DNA of 64,000 bases from Nitrospirota bacterium (GCA_040755395.1 JBFMAX010000001.1:611186-675185), one strand, 5' to 3'. Positions 18,300-27,147 are shown, counted from the first letter of the stretch. Program-made: numbers and translations. Notes: a model not told the origin generated them from the sequence alone.

Positions 18300-19201
18300 T
18301 CGTCGTCGGCTCCGCGAACGTGGACTATACGGTTGCGGTCGACCGTCTGCCCGCGGCCGGAGAAACGGTCTTGGGGCGGGAATTTTATCAATCCTTCGGC
18401 GGCAAGGGAGCGAACCAAGCCGTCGCCGCCAGGAAAGCGGGGGCGGACGTCTTTTTTCTCACCAAACTGGGGAACGACGCCAACGGCAAGCTGCTGGAGC
18501 GCCACCTGACCGGGTTGGGAATCCCCGGTGCGGGGTTGTTGCGTGATCCCTCGACGCCGACCGGCGTGGCGTTGATCGTGGTCGATCGCTCGGGCATGAA
18601 CCAGATCGCCGTCGCGCCCGGCAGCAACCGGATGCTGACGGTCGAGGAGGTCGATCGCGCCTCGACGCTCGTGGCGGGCGGCCGCGCGCTGCTGGTTCAG
18701 CTCGAATTGCCGTTGGCCGCCGTGGCGGAAGCCCTGACGCTGGCCAAACGTCACCGCCTGACGACGATTCTGAATCCCGCGCCGGCCGTTCCCCTTTCGT
18801 CGGACGTGCTCAAGTTGGTGGACGTGTTGACCCCGAACGAAGGGGAAGCCCGGGCCTTGACCGGTCAGGATGATCCGGCCGAAGCGGCGCAGATTCTATT
18901 GGCGCGCGGCGCGCGGCGCGTCATCATCACGCTCGGCTCACGCGGCGCGTGGTTGAGGGACGCGAAGACCGACAAGGCGTTTCCCTCCTTTCCGGTGGAG
19001 GCGGTGGATTCGACCGGAGCCGGCGACGCGTTCAACGGCGCGTTGGCCTGCGCCTTGGCCGAAGGGCGACCCTTGGAAGAGGCGATCGTCTTCGCCAATG
19101 CCGCCGGCGCGCTGACCGCGACCCGGCGCGGCGCCCAGGACGCCCTTCCTGCGCGGCGCGAAATCGACGAACTCTGCCGCACCTCGATCCCAGGGGCGTG
19201 A
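18287..19201 (+). CDS. rbsK: Ribokinase (PfkB family)
   Basis: The 304-residue sugar kinase converts ribose plus ATP to ribose 5-phosphate. PfkB landmarks are GSANVDYTVAVDRLP, the di-glycine FGGKGANQAVAARKAGADV, NPAPA, LTPNEGEA, and the catalytic loop DSTGAGDAFNGAL near residue 245. ATG 18287 overlaps the nucleoside hydrolase end by 13 bases, so translation is probably coupled. Together they salvage nucleosides. PfkB kinases have varied substrates, so ribose is inferred from family fit and from the neighbour. Confidence 0.9.
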   Translation: MRKVIVVGSANVDYTVAVDRLPAAGETVLGREFYQSFGGKGANQAVAARKAGADVFFLTKLGNDANGKLLERHLTGLGIPGAGLLRDPSTPTGVALIVVDRSGMNQIAVAPGSNRMLTVEEVDRASTLVAGGRALLVQLELPLAAVAEALTLAKRHRLTTILNPAPAVPLSSDVLKLVDVLTPNEGEARALTGQDDPAEAAQILLARGARRVIITLGSRGAWLRDAKTDKAFPSFPVEAVDSTGAGDAFNGALACALAEGRPLEEAIVFANAAGALTATRRGAQDALPARREIDELCRTSIPGA

Positions 19202-19244
19202 GCGACGGCTTGCGCTCGGGGAAGCGATTTCCTACCATCGAAGC

Positions 19245-20579
19245 ATGGACGCCGACCGGCTCAGTCTCCTGTATCGACGGGACTTCTTGGTTCGCACGGG
19301 GTGCGCGCTCGGCGCCGCCGTGCTGGGCGCGCACCTGCCCCGGGCCCGCAGTCTCGGCGCCTCTTCACTTCCGTTCACGTTCGCCGGGTGGGATGCGGTT
19401 CGCGATCAGTTCTCCCTGTCGCGCGATGTCATCCACATGGCCTGCTTTTTTCTGGCCTCGCACCCCAGGCCGGTGCGCGAGGCGATCGAGGCGCACCGGC
19501 GCGGGCTCGACGCGAACCCGATCGGCTATTGGCTGGAAAACGAGGAGCGCTGCGAAGGGGACGTGCTGCGGGCCGCAGCGGACTACTTGGGCGTCAATGC
19601 GACCGATATCGCGCTGACGGACAGCACCACCATGGGATTAGGGCTGCTCTACGGCGGTCTGACTCTGCGGCCCGGCCAGGAGGTGCTCACCACCGTCCAC
19701 GACCATTACTCCACGGAAATGTCCCTGCGACTGCGGGCCCGGCGCACCGGCGCATCGGTCCGGCAGATTCCGCTGTACCGGAAGCTCAGCGAGGTTACCA
19801 AGGACGAGATCGTGGACGCGCTCATTCGGGCCGTGCGCCCGGAAACGAGGGTCGTGGCGGTCACGTGGGTCCATTCGAGCACCGGCCTCAAACTGCCCAT
19901 CCGGAATATGGCCGACGCCCTGGCCCGGCTCAATGCCGAGCGGGCGGAACGGGATCGTGTTCTGTTGTGCGTGGACGGCGTCCACGGGCTCGGCGTCGAA
20001 GACGTTCGCCTCGATGGCTTGGGCTGCGATTTTTTCATCGCCGGCACGCACAAATGGCTGTTCGGTCCTCGGGGCACCGGCCTAGTCTGGGGCCATCCCC
20101 GTGCCTGGCCAGCCGCCAACGCGATCATCCCGACGTTCAACTTCGATGCGTACCGCATCTGGATGAAGGATATCCCTCCGCGGGAGATCCCGTACGGCGC
20201 GATGATGACCCCGGGCGGGTTCCACTCGTTCGAGCATCGGTGGGCGCTCAACGAGGCGTTTCGTTTTCATCAGGCGATCGGCAAGGCACGGGTCGCGGAA
20301 CGAATTCACGCGCTCAACGATCAACTCAAGGACGGCTTATCGACGATGCGGCATGTGACGCTTCACACACCGCGTTCGCGCGACCTGTCGGCGGGGATCG
20401 TCTGTTTCGAGATCGCCGGCTGGAAGCCGTCACAGGCTGTGGAGCGGCTCCGGCAACGGAAGATCATGGCCAGTGTGACGCCTTATGCCACGCAGTACGT
20501 GCGTCTCGCTCCGAGCCTGCTCACGTCATCGGAAGAGGTCGAGCGGACGCTCCAAGAAATTCGGAGATTCGGTGGGTAG
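19245..20579 (+). CDS. Tat-exported class V aminotransferase-fold PLP enzyme
   Basis: The 444-residue protein begins with a twin-arginine signal (YRRDFLVRTGCALGAAVLGA, residues 10-29), so it should be exported folded. The mature part is a fold-type I PLP enzyme like isopenicillin-N epimerase or cysteine desulfurase: CVDGVHGLG carries the PLP aspartate and AGTHKWLFGPRGTGL the Schiff-base lysine. The substrate is unknown. It is followed immediately, with overlapping ends, by a secreted protein that is a paralogue of the one at 15.7 kb. Confidence 0.85.
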   Translation: MDADRLSLLYRRDFLVRTGCALGAAVLGAHLPRARSLGASSLPFTFAGWDAVRDQFSLSRDVIHMACFFLASHPRPVREAIEAHRRGLDANPIGYWLENEERCEGDVLRAAADYLGVNATDIALTDSTTMGLGLLYGGLTLRPGQEVLTTVHDHYSTEMSLRLRARRTGASVRQIPLYRKLSEVTKDEIVDALIRAVRPETRVVAVTWVHSSTGLKLPIRNMADALARLNAERAERDRVLLCVDGVHGLGVEDVRLDGLGCDFFIAGTHKWLFGPRGTGLVWGHPRAWPAANAIIPTFNFDAYRIWMKDIPPREIPYGAMMTPGGFHSFEHRWALNEAFRFHQAIGKARVAERIHALNDQLKDGLSTMRHVTLHTPRSRDLSAGIVCFEIAGWKPSQAVERLRQRKIMASVTPYATQYVRLAPSLLTSSEEVERTLQEIRRFGG

Positions 20580-21513
20580 CGGCCTGCGCACCAAGACCGC
20601 GCCGACGGCGTTCCTGCTGCTGGGCTTCATTCTCTCGGCCGTGGCTTCGCTTGGCTACGCGGCTCCTCCCACATCGGCTCGAGAGGCGGCGGGGCTCCGG
20701 GAGCCTGCGGTTGAAGATTTGCGGATCGGGCAATTCTATCGAGGCGGGACCCGCGTCCGGTCTCCTTTCGCGGGCGTCTCGTTCGTCGTTCCACCGGAAT
20801 GGCGGGCCGCCCTGCCGGCCGGAGCCTCGGTCTTCCTGGACTCCGGCACCAAGGCGGGCTTAGGCATCGTCCATATCTTGAGCGAGGTCACCCGGGACGA
20901 ATTGATCGCCCGCCTGGATGAACCCCAAACGTTCGACGTCGGGCTGGTCCTGCATCCGGTCGGATCGGTGAAAACGGACGGTCACCGTCTGACGGCAGTC
21001 TATGCCGGCGGCGACTACATCGGGCGCGCCGTCGCTATGCTCGGACCGGCCCGCAATGCGATCGTGTACCAGATGGCCGGTCCGAAAGAGGAGGCGCGCT
21101 ACTTCGAGAACCTGCTCGACGAAGTGGCCGCTTCGACGGAGTTCATCAGCGAGGAGACGGCCCAGGCGCTGAAAGAATGGTACGCACGTCTCTCCGGCAT
21201 GATGCTGACGCGGAAGCTCCACGCCGCGGGCGCCGACGCCTATGCGGCGCAGACCTGGCACCTCTGCCAGGACGGCCGCTACTACGTTCGGTTTTTGCGC
21301 GGGCGCCCGCGGGACCCGGGCGCTCCCGACCCGGGCGAAGGAGGCGAGCAGGATACCGGCACCTGGCGCATCGACATGCAGGACTCACAGGCCGCATTAG
21401 TCCTCGCGGCGACTAACGATCTGCCGAGGCGCTATCCGATCCAGTTCGATGGAGCGCACGCGAGGTTGAACGGCGAGCCGGTCACCCGCGAACGCAGCAA
21501 CGAATGTCCCTGA
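20572..21513 (+). CDS. Secreted protein of unknown function, paralogue of the 15.7-kb protein
   Basis: This is a 313-residue protein with an N-terminal signal (TAFLLLGFILSAVASLGYAA). Start GTG 20572 has GGAG six bases upstream and overlaps the aminotransferase stop. Residues about 50-190 match the shorter secreted protein at 15.7 kb (FVVPPEW, GSVKT, YAGGDYIGRAVAMLGPARN). A C-terminal extension of roughly 100 residues (TWHLCQDGRYYVRFL) looks like a beta-rich domain ending in an acidic loop. No known catalytic motif is visible. Repetition of the same module around this gene set suggests a shared envelope task. Confidence 0.65.
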   Translation: MGSGLRTKTAPTAFLLLGFILSAVASLGYAAPPTSAREAAGLREPAVEDLRIGQFYRGGTRVRSPFAGVSFVVPPEWRAALPAGASVFLDSGTKAGLGIVHILSEVTRDELIARLDEPQTFDVGLVLHPVGSVKTDGHRLTAVYAGGDYIGRAVAMLGPARNAIVYQMAGPKEEARYFENLLDEVAASTEFISEETAQALKEWYARLSGMMLTRKLHAAGADAYAAQTWHLCQDGRYYVRFLRGRPRDPGAPDPGEGGEQDTGTWRIDMQDSQAALVLAATNDLPRRYPIQFDGAHARLNGEPVTRERSNECP

Positions 21514-21549
21514 CGCCGGCTGGCTTCGGGGCGCTGGACAAGCGAAGCC

Positions 21550-22320
21550 TCAATCTGATTTGGCGGCGGTCTTCTCGACCTTGAGGCACTCTCCTTCGCG
21601 TACGGGGCCTTTGCTTTCGATCACTTTCCCTTCCAGCTTCGCCAGTCGCTTGTAATCCTTCTCCGGAAGGACCACCCGGTATTTAAATGAAAGCGACCCG
21701 TTGCGTGCGGCGACAAATCCATAGTCGTTCCGGTCGAAGGCTGGGGAAAGGCCCAGCATCGGGATCGACGCCTTGTCTCCGAGCATATAGATTTGGCCGA
21801 CCGTGGTGATGGGTATTCGCCACGGATCACCTGTGGAACAGACATAGGACTCCCCGTTCTCCAGCTTCAGTTCGGCCCTGAAGGCAAGGGATGCGACCCG
21901 GCGCTGGAAATATTCGAGAATTTTCGGATCGTTGCTGATCCGCACGGCGTGCGCCTGCAACGACACCAACCCGACGTCGAGTTCCAGCGTCGCATCCATG
22001 CTTTGCCCGCCTAACTGGCGGGCCGCCGCGTCCAAGGCTTCGCGCGCCGCCGGCGAGGTGTTCAGCGTCACGTCGATCGTCAGACGGTATTCACCGGACG
22101 CCAGGAGCTCCGCTCGCTTCTTGGCTTCGTCCAGTGGGGTCAGCGTGACGACGAATCCTTGGTTGAGAATCTTTTCGAACAGGCGGTCCACGACCACCTG
22201 CTGATTCTCTTGGGTGTTTGCCGGGGCGGCCAGGATCGGGGATGTGCCTCCCGGCGATAGGACGGAGCAGAGGACGCTTGCGAGCACGAGCAGCGGTCCG
22301 AAAGCGTGTATGGTGGACAT
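21550..22320 (-). CDS. Secreted protein of unknown function
   Basis: This is a 256-residue exported protein with a signal peptide (LLVLASVLCSVLSPGG, cleavage near ILAAPA). The mature region is of mixed alpha-beta character. Two cysteines (C161 in YVCSTGD and one near the C terminus in GECLKVEK) might pair. I do not recognise a family or an active site. It converges on the previous gene with a 36-base gap, and it stands apart from the TenA-fold gene upstream. Confidence 0.65.
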   Translation of the reverse strand: MSTIHAFGPLLVLASVLCSVLSPGGTSPILAAPANTQENQQVVVDRLFEKILNQGFVVTLTPLDEAKKRAELLASGEYRLTIDVTLNTSPAAREALDAAARQLGGQSMDATLELDVGLVSLQAHAVRISNDPKILEYFQRRVASLAFRAELKLENGESYVCSTGDPWRIPITTVGQIYMLGDKASIPMLGLSPAFDRNDYGFVAARNGSLSFKYRVVLPEKDYKRLAKLEGKVIESKGPVREGECLKVEKTAAKSD

Positions 22321-22417
22321 GGGTGGGTCCCTCGCTTGTCAGGTTACAGAAAGACGCCCCTCTCCGGGGGCATGCGGCGCAGGCATGGTCTCGACTCTGC
22401 GACGGTGTTGGCGGCCG

Positions 22418-23131
22418 CTACGCAGGACAAGGTTCACCGAAGACTTCCCGATACACGCCCTTCCAAAACTCGTCCCACGCCGCGACGGTCGATCGGGCCC
22501 CGGCGGCGACGCGGGCGATGGCCTCCGGAGTCGTCGCGGTTTTGCGCACGGCGGCCAGGAGCCAATCGCTGTGGTTCTGCTCTTCCGTCACGTGCAGCTC
22601 GAAGAACGCGAGGTCTTGGGCCGTGAACTCCGGATATCGTTTCAGACCCGGGTAGAAGTAGCGAAACTCCGACGCGGCCGTTGTTTCCACCGCCAACTCA
22701 GACCCCAGGGCGGCCAGATAATCCGACCCTGCGAACAGGCCATCGAGGAGTCGGAGATAGGCCGCCACTTCAGAAGCCGGTTCCGTGGCGCGGAGGTCGG
22801 ATGGGAGCATGCCCAGCGCCTCGCCGAGCCGTTCGAGTTGCCGCACGTGTGCGCGCTCGGTCGAGCCGGAGCCCAGTTCGGAGTACAGCGTCTTGACCAG
22901 CTCCACCCGCATCTCGAGTTCATCGATCGGCGTGGCACACAGCAGCCCTTCCAGCACTTTGACGAACCGTTTGCAGAAGTAGTGGTATTGGCGGAACCAA
23001 CGCCGCAGTTGCTCGCGGCTCAGACGCTCGTCCCTGAACCGCCGGAAAAACGGGTGGTCGTTTACCGGATGGTGAACCAGTTCCGCCATCAATCCGTCAA
23101 CGGACCAGTGGGACGTCTGCACGGCAGGCAT
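22418..23131 (-). CDS. TenA/PqqC haem-oxygenase-fold protein
   Basis: The 237-residue all-helical protein belongs to the TenA/PqqC/CADD-like group of the haem-oxygenase fold, often annotated as an iron-containing redox enzyme. Supporting motifs are HPFFRRFRDERLSREQLRRWFRQYHYF and a late metal-ligand-like segment FFELHVTEEQNHSDWLL with E, H and E/H spaced as in CADD diiron proteins. Family members act in PQQ, thiamine or p-aminobenzoate synthesis, and no partner gene narrows this down. ATG 23131 is preferred; upstream residues from 23245 look non-native. Confidence 0.75.
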   Translation of the reverse strand: MPAVQTSHWSVDGLMAELVHHPVNDHPFFRRFRDERLSREQLRRWFRQYHYFCKRFVKVLEGLLCATPIDELEMRVELVKTLYSELGSGSTERAHVRQLERLGEALGMLPSDLRATEPASEVAAYLRLLDGLFAGSDYLAALGSELAVETTAASEFRYFYPGLKRYPEFTAQDLAFFELHVTEEQNHSDWLLAAVRKTATTPEAIARVAAGARSTVAAWDEFWKGVYREVFGEPCPA

Positions 23132-23241
23132 GACCGGTCTCTCGCTCCCGGGTGAGTCGTCTGCAATTTGACCATGCCGGGCGGGGTATAGGCAAGCCCG
23201 TGTTGGTCTGGGACAGACCACACCGATCCGCGGCTCGGCGG

Positions 23242-23910
23242 TCACTGGATTCGGGCAGGATTGAACACTGAGTTTATGCCGCCGGCTTTGGCGCGCACCT
23301 GAGAGATGAGGGCTCGGGCTTCCGGGAGAAAGTCCGCGCGCTGGTGGGCTTGGGCCAATTCGAGCGCCTGCAAAGCCAGGGTCATCGCCTCATCGTGACG
23401 GCCCCGGGCGCAGTAACTTTTGGCCAGGCTCAGGCGCGCATTCACCGCTCGGGGCTCTCGCTGAATGACTTGGCGGAGCAGGTCCTCGCCCTTCTCGACA
23501 TTTCCCCCGAACAGGGCCGGAAGCCTGACGAGGAAGGTGCCTTTGGCGGAGAGGGCGTCGAGATGATTCGGGGCGAGTTCCAGGGTGCGATCCAGTTCTT
23601 TCATCACGCGCCGGAACCCGAAGACCGACGTGATCCGCTCGCCGTCGATGCGAACCTGTTCGCCGAGGCTGCAGAAGAGGGCAAAATGCGCGTCGGCGTG
23701 TCGCTCGTCGAGCGCCACCGCTCGCTCGGCCAGGGCCTGACCTCGAACGAAATGGGCGAGGCGCTTGTCCCGCTCCCGGGCCAGACGACCGAGTTCGCAT
23801 TCGCGCTGAGCTTGGACCGTCAACTCGGTCGCGGATTCCATTGCGGAGGCAACGGCAGGCAACAAGGCGGCAAGGGCAAACGCGAGCACCGGCGGCGGAA
23901 TCATTGGCAT
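23242..23910 (-). CDS. Exported TPR-repeat protein
   Basis: The 222-residue protein has a signal peptide (PPPVLAFALAALLPAVASA). Helical tetratricopeptide-like pairs follow, for example ALAERAVALDERHADAHFALF, ELDRTLELAPNHLDALSAKG and LLRQVIQREPRAVNARLSLAKSYCARG. TPR arrays bind partner proteins, and no enzymatic domain is attached. It probably serves as a periplasmic scaffold. The gene ends 111 bases upstream of the TenA-fold gene start in the same direction. Confidence 0.75.
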   Translation of the reverse strand: MPMIPPPVLAFALAALLPAVASAMESATELTVQAQRECELGRLARERDKRLAHFVRGQALAERAVALDERHADAHFALFCSLGEQVRIDGERITSVFGFRRVMKELDRTLELAPNHLDALSAKGTFLVRLPALFGGNVEKGEDLLRQVIQREPRAVNARLSLAKSYCARGRHDEAMTLALQALELAQAHQRADFLPEARALISQVRAKAGGINSVFNPARIQ

Positions 23911-24192
23911 GGTGGGTCGCCTCTCCCTTTTTTCTTTCCTCGCGACAAGACGGGCTCGCTGCAGTACCGCAAAGAGGATGCCATGAACACCCCGTTTTGC
24001 CGTGTCCAGAAAACCGAAGGTACACTGCGGGTTGGGTTCCGTCGGCGCCTGTCCTGGTCAGCGCCGACTGTGGGCGGGATGAGACAGTTGAGTCCGGCCG
24101 TGTGTCGAAACGTTACAGTCCGGTCGTCCCAACGGGCAGGAATCCGTCCGCAGACGACCCGACACGATCGGCCTGCGGCTTTCGCGCTTCGC

Positions 24193-24684
24193 TCAACGTT
24201 GCTCCAAGAATTGTTGCAACTGCCGAAGCAGGTCTCTGGCTTGCTCCCTGGATTCCCCGGGTCCCGTTTGAAACCTGGCTGACGGGTCGGCGCTCGGTTG
24301 CAGGGAAGCCGGTTCGTTTTCCACGACGATGCCGATTTTCCCTTCCTTGTCCCGCTCCCGTTGGCGCTCCAGCTCACGGGCAATCCTGAGCCTGGTGAGT
24401 TCTTCCTGCAACTCGCTCCAGTTCTTGGTCATCCCATCGAGTTTCTCGACCGCGGCGCCGAGTTTGCCCACCCATTCGTCCATTTCTTTCTTGCGCTCCG
24501 TGTGCATCTTTTCGATAGCCTGCACCTTGAGCCGTTGCTGGTGGAGTTCCCGTTGCGCGGTTTCCGCCTCTCTTTTGACGGCTTCGTAGGTGCCGCTGCT
24601 CACGCACCCCGCGCCGACCACGATCGCCAGCCCGACTACCGCCATTGCCGCGCTCTCGTACCGTCCACGCGCTGTTCCGTTCAT
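24193..24684 (-). CDS. Coiled-coil lipoprotein of unknown function
   Basis: This 163-residue protein has a lipobox, VVGAGC (C27), after a hydrophobic segment, so it should be a membrane-anchored lipoprotein. Residues about 30-115 are charged and heptad-like (KREAETAQRELHQQRLKVQAIEKM), predicting a long coiled coil, and the C-terminal part is glutamine-rich (LLRQLQQFLEQR). Similar small coiled-coil lipoproteins sit in the envelope of many Gram-negative bacteria. I cannot assign a role. Confidence 0.7.
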   Translation of the reverse strand: MNGTARGRYESAAMAVVGLAIVVGAGCVSSGTYEAVKREAETAQRELHQQRLKVQAIEKMHTERKKEMDEWVGKLGAAVEKLDGMTKNWSELQEELTRLRIARELERQRERDKEGKIGIVVENEPASLQPSADPSARFQTGPGESREQARDLLRQLQQFLEQR

Positions 24685-24848
24685 GGCTCGCCCTCCATAC
24701 CAAGCTTCGCTCGGTCCGCTCGCTCTTTACCGCTTTATCGTAACTGAGCGAGCGGATAGAGTCTTCAACCCACAAGTGTTTCCCGGGAATTGTCTTACGA
24801 AAAGTGGACAGCCGCCAAAGCCCCGGTATCTTCGCTCTGCCACGGTCT

Positions 24849-25451
24849 TTATTTACCATCCGCACGGGAAGCGTTTCCACGGGCGGCGCCGGCCCGGACT
24901 TCGAGCGCCGTCTTCAATTCACCGAACAGCGCGAGCATCTGCCGGTGGGAGTAATGGGCGTTGCGTCCGCTCGGATTGGGCAGGACGAAGACCTTGGCGC
25001 CGGCCAGATGATCCGGCTGCCAGCCGACCCGCGGGCGATTCCTCCGGGCTTGCTCCGCGCGGCGGGCGCCTGATTGATCCGGGAACAAGACCCTGGAGAG
25101 CGTGACGCCGAGGAGCGCCACCACCGGGGGACGGTATCGTCGAATCTTCGCCAACAGGGTCTTGCGTCCGGCGACGTATTCGAGCGGTCTCAGCGCGTCG
25201 ATGCCGCGACTGGGTCTGGCGATGAGATTGGTCAAGCCGAAGCCCCAATCCGGCAGCCGACCGTCGTCCTCGTAGGTCACCGGCTCCGGCACGAGCCGCG
25301 ATTCGTAGAGCAATTTCCAGAAACGGTTGGAATGGCCGGCGAAGTGGTGGCCTACGGCAGCCGATCGCGCCCCTGGATTGATGCCGACGAACAGGACGCG
25401 GACCCCAGGTCTGATATGGTCCGGCAGCGTGTTCGATCTTCGCGTCACCAT
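24849..25451 (-). CDS. mug: Mug-type mismatch-specific uracil/thymine-DNA glycosylase
   Basis: The 200-residue protein matches the Mug/TDG family of uracil-DNA glycosylases, which excise uracil or ethenocytosine from G mispairs. Motif 1 reads FVGINPGARSAAVGHHFAG, then NRFWKLLYES, LTNLIARPSRG and the late NPSGRNAHYSHRQML intercalation loop. GINPG is the family catalytic motif. ATG 25451 gives the usual length. It lies just downstream of, and in the same direction as, endonuclease V, so two enzymes for deaminated bases are neighbours. Confidence 0.85.
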   Translation of the reverse strand: MVTRRSNTLPDHIRPGVRVLFVGINPGARSAAVGHHFAGHSNRFWKLLYESRLVPEPVTYEDDGRLPDWGFGLTNLIARPSRGIDALRPLEYVAGRKTLLAKIRRYRPPVVALLGVTLSRVLFPDQSGARRAEQARRNRPRVGWQPDHLAGAKVFVLPNPSGRNAHYSHRQMLALFGELKTALEVRAGAARGNASRADGK

Positions 25452-25543
25452 GACGCCCGCAAGTTCCGTTGCTCCGCGATGAGCCGGCGGCCGATTCGCA
25501 GAATGAGCGCGGCTAGGTCGAACCCGGGCGGTTAAGCCTGGGC

Positions 25544-26245
25544 TCATCGAACAGGCAGCTCGTCCTGCCATTGTGTCTGGTTCGCCCGTTCGGCCAGGAG
25601 ATCGGCTTGCCGTGTCGGTTCCGGTACCCGATAGCCTTTGCCGCAGGCCAAGGTGAATCGAACGGCCTGCTCCAGATCGATGTTGTGCCCCACGGAGACG
25701 AACACCGGCCGAACACGGTCTTTGGTCCGGACCGCCGCGCCGATGACTCGGCCGGCCTTGTCGTGCAGATAGGAGAAGGAGGACCGGGATGGCTTCGGCT
25801 CGACATATGAGCCGAACAGCAGCGACTTCGCGCAGCCGATCACCGGCTTCTCCAACAACAAGCCGATATGGCATGCGATGCCCAGTCCGCGCGGGTGGGC
25901 CATCCCTTGACCGTCGATGAAGATCAAGTCCGGCTCATACGCGAGCCGCTCGAAAGCCCGGAGCAAGGCCGGGGCCTCGCGGAACGACAAGAGTCCGGGA
26001 ACATAGGGAAACGAAACCCGATCCTGCAGGGTCACCGTTTCCACCGGCTCCAAGTCGGGAAAGGAGAGCACAACGACCGCGACAGACATGGAATCGGACC
26101 GCTTGTCGTACGCGACATCCGCGCCGGCGACAGCGGAAGGTCTCAACACCCCGCCCGTGGTCTTGACCTGTCGGCGGAGTTGGACCTGGACTTGTATGGC
26201 TTCCTTGGGTGTGATATCCCACCGATGAAGGGTCTTGACCTGCAT
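25544..26245 (-). CDS. nfi: Endonuclease V (deoxyinosine repair)
   Basis: The 233-residue enzyme nicks DNA one base 3' of deoxyinosine. Family landmarks are AVAGADVAYDKRSDSMSVAVVV (catalytic aspartate region), YVPGLLSFREAPALLRAF, LIFIDGQGMAHPRGLGIACHIGL and IGCAKSLLFG. The acidic residues at D44-like and D111-like positions are present. ATG 26245 is used because GAGGG precedes it and the frame beyond is unlike the family. It precedes the Mug gene by 92 bases. Confidence 0.93.
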   Translation of the reverse strand: MQVKTLHRWDITPKEAIQVQVQLRRQVKTTGGVLRPSAVAGADVAYDKRSDSMSVAVVVLSFPDLEPVETVTLQDRVSFPYVPGLLSFREAPALLRAFERLAYEPDLIFIDGQGMAHPRGLGIACHIGLLLEKPVIGCAKSLLFGSYVEPKPSRSSFSYLHDKAGRVIGAAVRTKDRVRPVFVSVGHNIDLEQAVRFTLACGKGYRVPEPTRQADLLAERANQTQWQDELPVR

Positions 26246-26970
26246 GGCTTCGCCCTCACTGAGGGACCAAGGTGATATGCCGAGAGTGTAGCCTCGCCTG
26301 AGCCATTTTGCTACAGGCCGTATGGTAGAGCAGACAGGGTCTTCGCGGACCGCTCTCCCAACAACATGAGATACTAAGGGTTCTCTACTCGTGCAGGCCA
26401 GGCACTGGATTTGCTCATTTCCCGATCGGGTCCGTTGTGAAGAGCTTCCGGAGAACGGGCCTGGGCATTCGTAGAACGGATTCATGCGACGAGCCATCGA
26501 AGGCTTGTAAGCAGCGCGGCGGCTGTGCCACGCCGCGCAGAGGTCCCATCTTCCTCCTGGATGGGACCTCCCCCTTCAGCATACAAACGTCCACGCCGGA
26601 CGCGCGGATGCTCGGGAAGAGGACAGGTCGCTTTTCTCGCTTCTCCTTGCGCGGTTGATGCCAGTCTCAAGCCCGAATACCCGCAAGGCAAGAGATGAAA
26701 ACCGGCCTGTCCTCCCTTTTTTGCACCTCCAGAAGCCTGCCTGCTTCATCGACCTTTCGTCTGGCGAAGAGGGCGTGAGGCAATTTAGTCTTCTCCACAC
26801 CATTCCGCCACAGTCGGAAGCAGTCGTTCCTTCAGTCCTCTGGGCGTCGCGCGTCGAACTCATTGAGCTCCAACGATTTCCTTGCCGGCTGTCGCACGGC
26901 ACCGGCTTTGCTCACGCCAGGAGCGCCTTCCGGAAGGCATAGTTCAGAGACCGAAAGGAGGTGAGGTCGA
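26246..26970. other. 725-base gene-free region with ordered hairpins
   Basis: No convincing coding region was found; short open frames here have poor codon character. The first half (26246-26510) shows no clear structure beyond the nfi promoter area. Three strong hairpins follow at 26514-26538, 26541-26569 and 26614-26716, and the last is followed by TTTTTT. They are described as a candidate small RNA. The strong ribosome-binding site of the next small gene closes the region. Confidence 0.6.
26511..26722 (+). ncRNA. Candidate small RNA with three hairpins and a T-tract end
   Basis: Hairpin 1 is GCGCGGCG/CGCCGCGC (26514-26521 with 26531-26538). Hairpin 2 is AGGTCCCATC/GATGGGACCT (26541-26550 with 26560-26569) with loop TTCCTCCTG, which contains TCCTCC, complementary to Shine-Dalgarno sequences. 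Hairpin 3 is a long rod whose closing stem pairs AGGACAGG (26620-26627) with CCTGTCCT and ends at TTTTTT (26717-26722), like an intrinsic terminator. All three suit a plus-strand transcript of about 200 bases. The 5' end is unknown. It does not match tmRNA, RNase P, SRP or 6S consensus by eye. Confidence 0.35.
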
Positions 26971-27147
26971 ATGAAGCGCTTCCTGATGAGTTTCCTGGCG
27001 GTCGCGATCCTGGTGGCCTTTACGGCTCCGTCGTTTGCGGGCGAAGAAAAGAAGGAAGAGAAGAAGAAAGGCGGCAAGCTCATCGAGCAGATCTACGCCG
27101 ACGACATGAAGAAGGGCGAGAAGAAGGACGAGAAGAAGGGCAAGTAA
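26971..27147 (+). CDS. Small exported lysine/glutamate-rich protein
   Basis: This is a 58-residue product starting MKRFLMSFLAVAILVAFTAP. The signal peptide is cleaved near SFAG, and the mature tail is about 35 residues, mostly lysine and glutamate (EEKKEEKKKGGKL, KKGEKKDEKKGK) with one short IEQIYADDM segment. AAAGGAGGTGAGG just before ATG 26971 is the strongest ribosome-binding site in the region, which supports a real, well-translated gene. Charged micro-proteins like this recur in Nitrospira-like genomes. Function is unknown. Confidence 0.7.
   Translation: MKRFLMSFLAVAILVAFTAPSFAGEEKKEEKKKGGKLIEQIYADDMKKGEKKDEKKGK

Noticed and set aside
26614-26722. Rod-like hairpin as SRP (4.5S) RNA, 6S RNA or tmRNA
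   Set aside because: The conserved SRP apical loop (GGAA type), tmRNA ends and 6S central bubble are not present. Only shape and T tract suggest an RNA.
26576-26902. 108-codon minus-strand frame in the hairpin region
   Set aside because: It overlaps hairpin arms on both sides and has no start signal or recognisable motif.
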